From: CAYMTR01 sp964393405
Lineage (GTDB): Bacteria; Bacteroidota; Bacteroidia; Bacteroidales; Prolixibacteraceae
Assembly (NCBI GenBank): GCA_964393405.1
Contig: CAYMTR010000047.1
Location: 1-23,675, forward strand
DNA: 23,675 nucleotides
Reading direction: 5' to 3'
A program made the translations under genes and the position numbers. Positions 1-8,500 of this stretch are shown here, piece after piece; the first letter of the stretch is position 1, and every line of letters starts with the position of its first letter. The notes beneath the pieces are model-generated. The model did no database searches. It was not told the DNA's origin and saw nothing but the letters and a program-made list of their open reading frames with translations.

Positions 1-53
1 TTTTTTTTATCCAAAACCCTCTTCTTCGTGAATTATTCAACTATTTTTACTGG

Positions 54-1133
54 ATGATAAAAATATTTTTATATCCGCTTTCTTTTATATACGGACTGAC
101 AGTTTCTATCCGGAACTTTTTATTTGACACCGGAATACTAAAGCACCATAATTATGACATTCCCGTTATCTCTGTAGGGAATTTAACAGTAGGTGGCACA
201 GGGAAAACACCTCACGCAGAATATCTGATCAACCTTCTAAGAAAAGAATTTAAAGTAGCTTTTATAAGCCGGGGTTATAAACGGAAAACCAAAGGATTCA
301 TTCTGGCTACCACCCAATCAACTGCAGAAGAAATTGGAGATGAGCCTGTTCAGATAAAGCAGAAATATCCGGAAATAATAGTAGCCGTAAGTAAGAAAAG
401 AAATGTTGCAATCAGAAATATTATATCTGATAAAGATTTGAACATTGATGTTATTATACTTGACGATGCTTTTCAGCACAGAAGGGTTGAGCCCAATATC
501 AATATTCTTCTTTTCGATTTTACGCAGCCCGTTTACGACGATATGCTTCTACCTGCGGGACGCTTGAGGGAGTCTATAAAATCAAGCTTCAGGGCTAACT
601 TTATTATTTTCACAAAATGTCCAAGCCAGCTTACACCTATTGATCAACGAATCATTAAAAACAAACTTGATATCAGACCTTATCAAAATCTTTTCTTTAC
701 AAGCATAGTTTACGGTGAAATTTCGCCTGCCGAACAAGGGAAGAACCTTTTCAGTGACGACATGCTAAGATATACAGTTCTGCTAGTAACAGGCATAGCA
801 AATCCGGCACCTTTAATTGATTATCTGAAAAATCAGGTAGGAAATATTGTTCATAAAAATTACCCGGACCATTATTCGTTTGAAACAAAAGATCTCAATG
901 ATCTGTTTAATTCATATAACGAAATAGATACGAGAAGGAAACTTATTATTACAACAGAAAAAGATTTAGTAAGGCTTAAATCTGTTAAAAATGCACCCGA
1001 AGGATTTTTCGATTTGATATATTATATTCCCATAGAAATTAGATTCCTTGATAGGACAAAAGATTTATTCAATAAAAGAATTTTGACATATGTTAGAGAG
1101 AATAAAAGCAACAACAGCCTTCATAAAAGATAA
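54..1133 (+). CDS. lpxK: Tetraacyldisaccharide 4'-kinase LpxK
   Basis: LpxK uses ATP to phosphorylate the 4' position of the tetraacyl-disaccharide 1-phosphate lipid A precursor, giving lipid IVA at the inner face of the cytoplasmic membrane. The 359-residue product has the family length. An N-terminal hydrophobic stretch (about residues 4-20) fits the membrane-associated helix of the family. The P-loop GNLTVGGTGKTP lies at residues 42-53 and the conserved DDAFQH motif at 137-142. The gene starts 54 bases into the window, so any upstream partner is out of view. Its last 44 bases overlap the start of the purine nucleoside phosphorylase gene, which suggests one transcript and possibly translational coupling. 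Identification rests on directly visible motifs and is firm. Confidence 0.96.
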   Translation: MIKIFLYPLSFIYGLTVSIRNFLFDTGILKHHNYDIPVISVGNLTVGGTGKTPHAEYLINLLRKEFKVAFISRGYKRKTKGFILATTQSTAEEIGDEPVQIKQKYPEIIVAVSKKRNVAIRNIISDKDLNIDVIILDDAFQHRRVEPNINILLFDFTQPVYDDMLLPAGRLRESIKSSFRANFIIFTKCPSQLTPIDQRIIKNKLDIRPYQNLFFTSIVYGEISPAEQGKNLFSDDMLRYTVLLVTGIANPAPLIDYLKNQVGNIVHKNYPDHYSFETKDLNDLFNSYNEIDTRRKLIITTEKDLVRLKSVKNAPEGFFDLIYYIPIEIRFLDRTKDLFNKRILTYVRENKSNNSLHKR

Positions 1134-1905
1134 GACATCTTTTAGTGGGAAAATAGCAGTAATCTTAGGCTCTGGTCTTGGTGATTTTGCTAAAAAAGTA
1201 TCTGTTGAATCTAGTCTTGATTATTCTGAAATACCAGGGTTTCCTGTTTCCACTGTTGAAGGTCATGAAGGCAAACTGATATTCGGTCGATACATGGACA
1301 AAGAGATTGTAGTTATGCAAGGGCGTTTTCACTTTTACGAAGGTTACCCTATGGATGTCGTAACTTTTCCAATAAGGGTTTTCAAACTTTTGGGGATAGA
1401 ATATCTGCTGGTGTCAAATGCCGCAGGCGGAATTAATTATAGCTTTGAGATTGGTGATCTTATGATGATTACAGACCATATTAATTGGTTCGGCACTAAC
1501 CCTCTTATTGGAAAGAATATTGATGAACTTGGCCCCCGTTTCCCGGATATGTCAAGGACCTATGATCCTGAGTTATGTCAATTGGCTCATCAAATTGCAA
1601 ATAAGCACTTTATAAATCTACACGAAGGGACATATGTTGGAGGTACAGGACCAAGTTTTGAAACGCCTGCCGAATACAGATATCTACATACAATTGGAGG
1701 CGATGCTGTTGGAATGTCAACTGTACCTGAAGTGATTGTAGCCCGCCACATGGGAATTAAAGTATTTGCTATTTCAGTAATTACAAACAACGGACTGATA
1801 CCTTCAGATTTGGGCAACAAACACACTGAAGTTTTAGACGTAGCAGCATTAGCAGGCCCTAAACTTGAAATAATATTTAGCGAAATAATTGCGTCGATAA
1901 AATGA
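1090..1905 (+). CDS. punA: Purine nucleoside phosphorylase (trimeric type)
   Basis: This enzyme cleaves purine ribonucleosides such as inosine and guanosine with phosphate, releasing the base and ribose 1-phosphate for cytoplasmic purine salvage. The 271-residue product matches the trimeric PNP family. GSGLG at residues 27-31, H59, and R79 in GRFHFYEGY form the phosphate site. NAAGG lies at 110-114, FETPAE begins at 190, VGMSTVPE at 207, and the base-contacting TNN at 232-234. The ATG at 1090 lies inside lpxK but puts the first motif at the normal distance from the N terminus, so the 44-base overlap is probably real. The stop codon overlaps the next start as ATGA. The pathway has no obvious link to lipid A, so the shared transcript looks like co-expression only. 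Confidence 0.95.
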   Translation: MLERIKATTAFIKDKTSFSGKIAVILGSGLGDFAKKVSVESSLDYSEIPGFPVSTVEGHEGKLIFGRYMDKEIVVMQGRFHFYEGYPMDVVTFPIRVFKLLGIEYLLVSNAAGGINYSFEIGDLMMITDHINWFGTNPLIGKNIDELGPRFPDMSRTYDPELCQLAHQIANKHFINLHEGTYVGGTGPSFETPAEYRYLHTIGGDAVGMSTVPEVIVARHMGIKVFAISVITNNGLIPSDLGNKHTEVLDVAALAGPKLEIIFSEIIASIK

Positions 1906-2636
1906 ACGGTCTAATAATACTGGCTTTAGCTCCGGTCTTTATTATTGCATTTTATATATATTTCAGGGATAAATACGAAAAAGAACCTTTGTCCATCCTA
2001 TTGATTACCCTTTTTTCGGGAGCCATCATTTCTGTTCCCGTTGTATTAATCGAGAAAATAATGTCTCTCCCTTCTCCATGGCTGACAGGCATTTTCAACT
2101 CTGCTTGGCATGCTTTTATGGTTGCTTCCTTATGTGAAGAAGGCTTTAAATTAATAGTACTTTTCTTACTTGTATGGAAAAGTAAGGAGTTTAATGAGAA
2201 ATTTGACGGAATAGTATACTCTTGCTTTATTTCATTAGGATTCGCAGGTGTAGAGAATCTTCTTTATGTATTAAATTCAGGCGTTACAACCGGACTTGCC
2301 AGGGCTTTGACAGCTGTGCCGGCACACGCTATTTTTGGAGTTACAATGGGATATTTCTTTGCAATCGCTAAGTTCTACCCAAAAAAGAAAAAGAAATACC
2401 TATGGATGTCTTTTCTGATTCCTTTCATTCTACATGGTTTTTATGATTTTATACTGATGTCGGGCATCAACTATTTATTATTAATCTTTGTCCCCTTCGT
2501 AATCTATATGTGGATTTCAGGCTTTAACAGGATGAAAACATTCAACTTATCATCTGTTTACAGAAACGACCTTGACATAGGAATTGATTTCAGCAAGGTA
2601 AATGAGTATAAAAAAGGTTCTGCTTCCAAAAAATAA
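1902..2636 (+). CDS. PrsW-like intramembrane glutamic protease family protein
   Basis: This is a 244-residue polytopic membrane protein of the PrsW/CPBP-related family. In Bacillus subtilis PrsW performs site-1 cleavage of an anti-sigma factor; other members are uncharacterised. Visible family marks are an N-terminal Y-x-KEP segment (residues 25-29), the paired glutamates E79-E80 in CEEGFK, E118 in GVENLLYVL, H142 in the next helix, and H178 with D182 in LHGFYDF. These are the expected active-site residues spread over several membrane segments. The start overlaps the PNP stop as ATGA, so translation is probably coupled. No sigma or anti-sigma gene is nearby, so the substrate is unknown. The gene ends 6 bases from a convergent glycosyltransferase with no visible terminator between them. 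Family assignment is good; protease activity is inferred. Confidence 0.85.
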   Translation: MNGLIILALAPVFIIAFYIYFRDKYEKEPLSILLITLFSGAIISVPVVLIEKIMSLPSPWLTGIFNSAWHAFMVASLCEEGFKLIVLFLLVWKSKEFNEKFDGIVYSCFISLGFAGVENLLYVLNSGVTTGLARALTAVPAHAIFGVTMGYFFAIAKFYPKKKKKYLWMSFLIPFILHGFYDFILMSGINYLLLIFVPFVIYMWISGFNRMKTFNLSSVYRNDLDIGIDFSKVNEYKKGSASKK

Positions 2637-2642
2637 TAAAGG

Positions 2643-3674
2643 TTAGTAGTTCATGTCTTTAAAATCGCTAAAGTGCTTTTTATTGTTTGTAAAGAATTGC
2701 CATACAATACTTGAGTTAAGAACCTCTTTGTGAAATTCAGTGATTGTTTTAGACATAACAGCATCCCTCTTTAATTTCAGACTCTTTTTCGTCTTGTAGA
2801 ATTCAATATGTGCTTTTATTATTGCCGAAGTATTCTTAAAATTGAAGCTTACCAGATATTTAATTACTGCCAGCGTATCAATAAGCATCCTTTTAAAAAT
2901 AATCCACTTAAGATTGTCGCCTGAATAATTTTTATACAAAGTCCATAAGCTATTCCTAAAATTCAAAAACAATTTATGTGGATTGTTATAATCTAATGTA
3001 GCGCCACCCCAATGATAAACAGTGCTTTTGGGAGTGAAAACAATGCGTGATCCCTGATTCTTCAATCTCCAGCAAAGATCAATTTCTTCCATATGTGCAA
3101 AGTAATCAGGATCAAAACCACCGTTTCTTTTAAAAAGTTCAGCTCTGATAAACAAACAAGCTCCAGAAGCCCAGAAGATATCAACCTGACTATCATATTG
3201 GCCATTATCCTGCTCTATGACATCCATTATCCTTCCCCGGCAAAAGGGATAACCGTATTTATCGATAAACCCTCCGGCAGCACCAGCATGCTCAAACTTT
3301 GATGTATCGCGATCGGACAATATTTTTGGTTGAATTGCCCCAATTCCTGAATCTGATTCAAATATCTTTAAAACAGGTTCAATCCACCCTTCAGAAACCC
3401 TTACATCACTATTCAGCAAGCAAAAAACATCTGCATCAACGTGTTCCAGAGCTTTATTATAACCTCCTGCAAATCCGTAATTACTGTCAAGTGTTATTAA
3501 TCTTATTTCGGGGTATTTATTCTTAATAAAAGAAACAGAATCATCAGTTGAACCATTATCAGCAACAATAATTTGAGCATTCTGCCTATCAGTATTATTC
3601 ATTACCGAAGGCAAATACTTTTCCAAATGCCCCTTCCCGTTCCAGTTTAGTATAACGACTGCTGCTTTCAACAT
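2643..3674 (-). CDS. Family 2 glycosyltransferase
   Basis: The product is a 343-residue GT-A-fold glycosyltransferase that should move a sugar from a nucleotide-sugar donor to an envelope polysaccharide or lipid acceptor. The N terminus has VVILNWNG and DNGSTD (39-44), which are donor-binding motifs. NSD at 88-90 is the metal-binding DxD equivalent. HMEEIDLCWRL (194-204) carries the catalytic-base acidic residues. The C-terminal third is basic and helical, without a clear membrane segment. I chose the ATG at 3674 over an in-frame GTG one codon upstream. It begins only 5 bases after the acyltransferase stop, so it is the last gene of the minus-strand operon. An LPS-related role is suggested by that neighbour, but donor and acceptor cannot be read from the sequence. 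It resembles rhamnosyltransferase-type GT2 enzymes. Confidence 0.9.
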   Translation of the reverse strand: MLKAAVVILNWNGKGHLEKYLPSVMNNTDRQNAQIIVADNGSTDDSVSFIKNKYPEIRLITLDSNYGFAGGYNKALEHVDADVFCLLNSDVRVSEGWIEPVLKIFESDSGIGAIQPKILSDRDTSKFEHAGAAGGFIDKYGYPFCRGRIMDVIEQDNGQYDSQVDIFWASGACLFIRAELFKRNGGFDPDYFAHMEEIDLCWRLKNQGSRIVFTPKSTVYHWGGATLDYNNPHKLFLNFRNSLWTLYKNYSGDNLKWIIFKRMLIDTLAVIKYLVSFNFKNTSAIIKAHIEFYKTKKSLKLKRDAVMSKTITEFHKEVLNSSIVWQFFTNNKKHFSDFKDMNY

Positions 3675-3679
3675 CACTG

Positions 3680-4570
3680 CTAATTCTTTGTTTCAAACTC
3701 CTCTTTAGAATATTTCCACCTATTATGTGTCCAAAAGTACTGCTCAGGACTTGATTTAATTGATTGTTCCAATTTTTTAAAGAAAATATTGGTAATACCA
3801 TTCTCCTCAATCTGATCAGGCTTATCTGCTATAAGCTCAAATTTAAGCTTATGGTAGCCCCTCTTTACCTTAGAAATTTCAAGGTAAAAAACAGATGAGT
3901 TAGTTTTCCTTGCTATTTTTTCCGTTCCCAACATTACAGGAGTATCCTGATTCATAAATGTTAACCAGTAATTAATTTCAGACTTTAGCGGACGCTGGTC
4001 ACTAATGCAGAATATACCAAATGGTTTATTCTCAGACTGGTCTTTCATCAATCTCCTATATGTTTCTTTCATTTCCAAAGGTTCAGCAGCTCTTCCTCTT
4101 AAATCTTTATAAAATTGATTAAAAGCTTTGTTGTTCAATTTCTTATAAATGAAATATTTTTTTACAGTAAGGTGCTTTTCATATAACTGAAAAAACTCCC
4201 AGTTGCCAAAATGCCCAGATATTAAAACTACATTCTTACCGCTATCAAAATATTCCTTTACCTGTTCGTAGTTTTCCAGAGCTAACCTTTTTTGCTGTTT
4301 GGGAATGTTAATATGGGTAAAATATAATGTTTCAACAAACATGTCGGCAAAGCCTTTATAGAATCTCTTTTCAATTATTTTTCTTTCTTCGGTGCTTTTC
4401 TCAGGGAACGATTTCAAAAGGTTTTCTCGAACAATCTTTTTCCGGTAGCCTGCAATACTATACATGAAAAAATAAATAATCTCAGACAAGAAATAGTGAA
4501 ACTCCAGCGGGAAAAGTTGCATCGGCCAGGTCACTGCCATCAATATGTAATAACCAATGCTTCGTTTCAT
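3680..4570 (-). CDS. Lipid A biosynthesis acyltransferase, LpxL/HtrB family
   Basis: The 296-residue product belongs to the lysophospholipid acyltransferase superfamily, LpxL/HtrB branch, whose members add secondary acyl chains to lipid A at the inner membrane. The H-x4-E catalytic motif is visible as HFGNWE, with H120 and E125. The N terminus is hydrophobic (about residues 6-40, including PMQLFPLEFHYFL), fitting a membrane anchor. Length and layout match the family. Its start codon overlaps the stop of a small upstream gene as ATGA, and the glycosyltransferase follows within 5 bases. Bacteroidota often carry one late acyltransferase of this type, so this may be the genome's LpxL equivalent. 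Acyl-chain specificity cannot be judged, and a role in acylating another lipid, for example an aminolipid, is not excluded. Confidence 0.9.
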   Translation of the reverse strand: MKRSIGYYILMAVTWPMQLFPLEFHYFLSEIIYFFMYSIAGYRKKIVRENLLKSFPEKSTEERKIIEKRFYKGFADMFVETLYFTHINIPKQQKRLALENYEQVKEYFDSGKNVVLISGHFGNWEFFQLYEKHLTVKKYFIYKKLNNKAFNQFYKDLRGRAAEPLEMKETYRRLMKDQSENKPFGIFCISDQRPLKSEINYWLTFMNQDTPVMLGTEKIARKTNSSVFYLEISKVKRGYHKLKFELIADKPDQIEENGITNIFFKKLEQSIKSSPEQYFWTHNRWKYSKEEFETKN

Positions 4571-4716
4571 TTTGTTGAATAGCTCAAAATCAATTGGTCT
4601 AAAATTGCATCTTTTGTTGGATCTGCCAGTTCTGAAGCAAATTTCTTCAGCTCAGGTACTATATTTTTAGAATTCAGCAGATAATGCTTTAATACCTGTT
4701 TCCTGATGTTTTCCAT
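4567..4716 (-). CDS. Small hypothetical protein, 49 residues
   Basis: I do not recognise this family. The reading frame starts at ATG 4716, one base after the suhB-like stop (4720-4718), and ends in TGA 4569-4567, which overlaps the acyltransferase ATG as ATGA. It would encode 49 residues beginning MENIRKQVLKHYLL and ending LILSYSTK, with no cysteine, tryptophan or transmembrane segment. It has an amphipathic, probably all-helical composition, with a central ELKKFASELADP segment. The exact packing on both sides is what one expects of a real translated gene, because otherwise suhB and the acyltransferase would be separated by about 150 unexplained bases in an otherwise tight operon. It may be a small regulatory or membrane-peripheral partner of the acyltransferase, or merely a coupling cistron. 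Function is unknown. Confidence 0.65.
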   Translation of the reverse strand: MENIRKQVLKHYLLNSKNIVPELKKFASELADPTKDAILDQLILSYSTK

Positions 4717-4717
4717 A

Positions 4718-5515
4718 CTATTCCTTTAAATTTCTATGTACAATATCGTAAAATTTATCGAAATATTGATTATTAGTTGCGATTATCTCTCCTCCAAACA
4801 AATAGCCTTCACCACCTGAGAAATCACAAATCCTGCCACCAGCTTGCTTTACAATAAACGAACCGGCTGCAACATCCCAAGGGTTTAGTGCATATTCCCA
4901 GAACGCTTCAAAACGACCACAAGCAACATAGCACAGATCAACAGCAGCAGAACCAAGCCTCCTTATACCACTGGCTTTCTCCATAACCTCCCTCATGGTG
5001 TTAAAATAACTGTCAATATGGCTGAAATTACAATATGGAAAACCTGTTACTACCAAGGCCTGCTGATGCTCTCTATTGTTTGAAACAGATATCTTATTGC
5101 CATTCAGATATGCGTCACCACCAGCCCAAGCATAAAACATTTCTCCATGAGAAACTTCTAAGACAACACCCATAACTATTTCATTATTCTCCATAAGCCC
5201 AACGCTGATGGAATAGGGTGATAATCCATGAATAAAGTTGGTCGTACCATCTATCGGATCTATTACCCAGTTGTAGACATCTCCCTTTTTAGTTGAAGTA
5301 CCTTCTTCTGCAATAAAACCTGAACCCGGAATCAATTCTCCAAGTTCTTTAACGAGCCTCTCCTCAGAAGCTTTATCAATATATGTCACATAATTGCTAT
5401 GTCCTTTTATTTCAACATCCTCCGACATTGAAAAATTATTTCTCTCTTCCTTGATGAAAACCCCTGTAGCATTAACTATATCTATAACCTTGAAACACAA
5501 ATCTTTTAAATCCAT
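4718..5515 (-). CDS. suhB: Inositol monophosphatase family protein (SuhB-like)
   Basis: This is a magnesium-dependent, lithium-sensitive-type sugar phosphatase that removes phosphate from myo-inositol 1-phosphate or related substrates in the cytoplasm. The 265-residue length is typical. Metal ligands are visible: E70/E71 in AEEGT, D86 and D89 in WVIDPIDGTTNF, and D214 in the second family signature WDVAAG. The gene lies 30 bases after the CotH-family gene and 1 base before the small gene, inside the minus-strand operon. In Bacteroidota these enzymes may act on inositol phosphates for inositol lipids or on other sugar phosphates. The sequence does not settle substrate, nor whether it shares the rRNA transcription role described for E. 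coli SuhB. Confidence 0.92.
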   Translation of the reverse strand: MDLKDLCFKVIDIVNATGVFIKEERNNFSMSEDVEIKGHSNYVTYIDKASEERLVKELGELIPGSGFIAEEGTSTKKGDVYNWVIDPIDGTTNFIHGLSPYSISVGLMENNEIVMGVVLEVSHGEMFYAWAGGDAYLNGNKISVSNNREHQQALVVTGFPYCNFSHIDSYFNTMREVMEKASGIRRLGSAAVDLCYVACGRFEAFWEYALNPWDVAAGSFIVKQAGGRICDFSGGEGYLFGGEIIATNNQYFDKFYDIVHRNLKE

Positions 5516-5545
5516 AACTGAAATAAATTGTAAATAATTGAAAAA

Positions 5546-8500
5546 CTATTTCTTTGTCACTTTTATTATATCTGAACCGGCATTTGTTGTCACCCTGACC
5601 ATATATATCCCTTTCTTGTAATTCGCTTGATTGCTCAACAATTCAATACTGACTAATTCATCGCTGCCCGATTTGCCTTTCATCTCGTTAATCAACCTTC
5701 CCTGCATATCAATGACCTGCACCAAATAAGGACTTCCATGACCGTTGTAAAACTGCAAAGTAGTATATTCATTGAACACTGTAGGAAAACAAACTGCCAT
5801 CATTTCATTTTTAACTAATATTTCACCAACGGAAGTTGTAACACTATTCCTCTTTCCGGGTGTTCCACCTTCTACTCCGGCTTTCCAGTTTCCACCCACA
5901 TCGTTATTTTCAAAAGGATCGACAAGCTCAAGTGTAGCAGCTATTCCCGAAGGATCCATAGGCCATGGTGCAGATGTTCCGTACAAAACCTTATCAACTT
6001 CATTCCCCTCCTTGTCGTACAGGAAAATTGCATCTCCGCTACTGCTAAGCCCAAAAAGGAAATTACCATAAACATTGTCTACTGTAGGATATACCGACTT
6101 GAATTTTTCACTATCCTGAATTATCACTAAATATTCTCCCGGATAAATGACTTTCCCATTGGGAAATATGTAGCTGTTATCAGAATCATAATCCTGAATA
6201 AACCAAGCACTTAAATCAACCGCCTGATTCCCCGGATTATGAATTTCTATCCAGTCGCCTGAATTTTTCCCTATAGGTGAATTATAGTTGATTTCATTTA
6301 TTACAATAAATTTTCCCGGCACAGCTGCAGGCTCGAATACTGCAGTATACTTTTCGTTGAAATTCAAACTTCTTGTTATCTTAATATCAGGTGAATCGGA
6401 GCTTCCTTCCCATCTGACAAACTTATATCCGGGTTCAGGAATTGCAGTAAGCGTTATAGGTAAATTCATAAAATATTTACCGCTGAAAGGATAGCTTGAA
6501 GGTATTACAGTGTTAACTTTAACATTGCCGGCTTCTTTGTCGCTAACATTTATAGTCACTGAAACAGCATCTCCAAGCGAAAAAAAACTTTTGATATAAT
6601 CCCTCATCCTTGAGTTTCGCAAAATGACAAAAGACTTTATCCTCTCTACTTCTGAAATCCACCCACTGTATGATATATTACCCCAACGTTCTGTATGATC
6701 AAGCATTTCAACATTCAGCATGCTTCTTATTGAATCAACCTTTTCGTTTATTTCGTAAGCAGAGAGATTCGTATTCAGACAATCCATAAACCTGTTAATA
6801 AAATTAGTCCTGAATTCTTTGTTATCAAGCAGCTTTCTTAGAAAAAGTGTTGACCATGGCGGATTTGGCCAATCTGGACCATATTCTGTAGCAGCAAATT
6901 CCATCGAGTTTATATCTGATGAGTAATAAAGATCTAATCCAAAGTCTGTATCAAATATCAGCCACCTGAACTTACTGTAAGCGTTTGCAGTATTCCAGAA
7001 CTTGATATTGTTCCCCGGCCAATCGCCATTATGGATAAATATCTCAAGAATTTGATAATCAATAAAACAGTCAATATCAATTAATCCTGAAACATATTTA
7101 TAATTGTCTTCCCTAGTTAAATCATTTGTCCCAATAAAACTTTTAAGATCAGAATATTCCTTGGCATTTCCCTCAATCAGGTTACCGTTATTTTCAAGAA
7201 GATTAACATTTTCCACTGCTACTCCATAGTTGTCGGCAAAATAGTGTTCACTAGGTTTTTCTCTTAAATTTAGAATTCCCCAATATTCACCGTTCAGGTA
7301 AATAATCGATGGCTGGTAAGCAAGTCTATCGATATTCATATCTTTTGCAATTTCAGACACAAGTCCATCTCTGAATAATACAGAGCTCCAGTCGTTACCT
7401 GAATTTCTGAGGTTAATTGATTCAAAAGAGTCGTTTGTCCGGTCATGAAAGAACTTACAATCAAAATCCCCTTTACCATATTTGCTTCTAGCATAAAGGG
7501 CCATTGATTTTTGGGGCCTTGCTCTCGACCAGTTGCCCGATATTTTAATTCCGGCACCCTGGTTTAACTGCTGTTTGCCCAAGTTATCAAGGAACTCAAA
7601 ATTAACAGGCTTTTCCCAGTCCATCCAATAATTAGCCCCGTGATGTGGGTCAGCGATTTCAGCATTTGGACCATCAACATAAATTCCTTCATCCCAATCA
7701 AACAAGTCGTGTGGATTCATTGCCAGCGAAATGACAGGTATGGAATTATTTTGTTCGAAAATATAAGTACAGGTTGTAACAGGGTTAACCTTGTTTTCAT
7801 CTTTAAAAAAAGAAGCCCTGACAACTGTTGTCTTGTCTATATTCAAAGGTGCAAGATAAACACTACTGTTCCAACCGGGTATTGAACCATCGTTTGTATA
7901 GCGAATAACTCCACCTGTTGCCTTTACATCCATTTTTAAAGAAATTGCAGTATCATATATCCCACTTGTGCTTGAAAATATAACACTATCAACAGTATAG
8001 TCCTTAATTGGGTTAATATTTTTGTTGCCGGGAGTTGTTGATGTAAAATAAAACCATTCGTGAGCACCGTCAGGAAAACGCCCGTAGGAAATATCTTTAA
8101 CAAGAGGTACTGCGACAAGAGAATCAATTAACTTTTTATTCTTGTCGAAAAGGTAAATCGCCTCACCTTCGTTAGAAATCTTAAAATCAGTGTGCAATAC
8201 CTTCTCTCCTATTTTTATAAAAGAAGAAGTTTCATTGACAGTAAAGGCTAAAGATCCGATAGTAAGAAACGGAATCAAGGTAAAATCAGAAGAATTTGTA
8301 CTAACATTCAATCCCATTATTGCCAGAACGTTTTTCCCTTTTTGAAGAAAGTTATAAGGAGGTTCAATTTTAAACAATTCAGGGTCGCCTCCCTTATACA
8401 TTTGGGCTTCATGATCTCCATTAATGGAAACGAGATCTACTTCTTCGTTGTAAGAAACATTTTCACTTGAAGTAAGGATTTTCCCGTTAATAAAAGCAAC

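Noticed and set aside
1..53. T-rich left edge as a terminator or promoter for lpxK
   Set aside because: No hairpin is visible in 53 bases, and TATTTTTA at 42-49 misses the -7 consensus at the key G.
5772..6494. Plus-strand open frames opposite the CotH-family gene
   Set aside because: They are shadows of a long coding region with clear lamin-tail and repeat domains on the minus strand.
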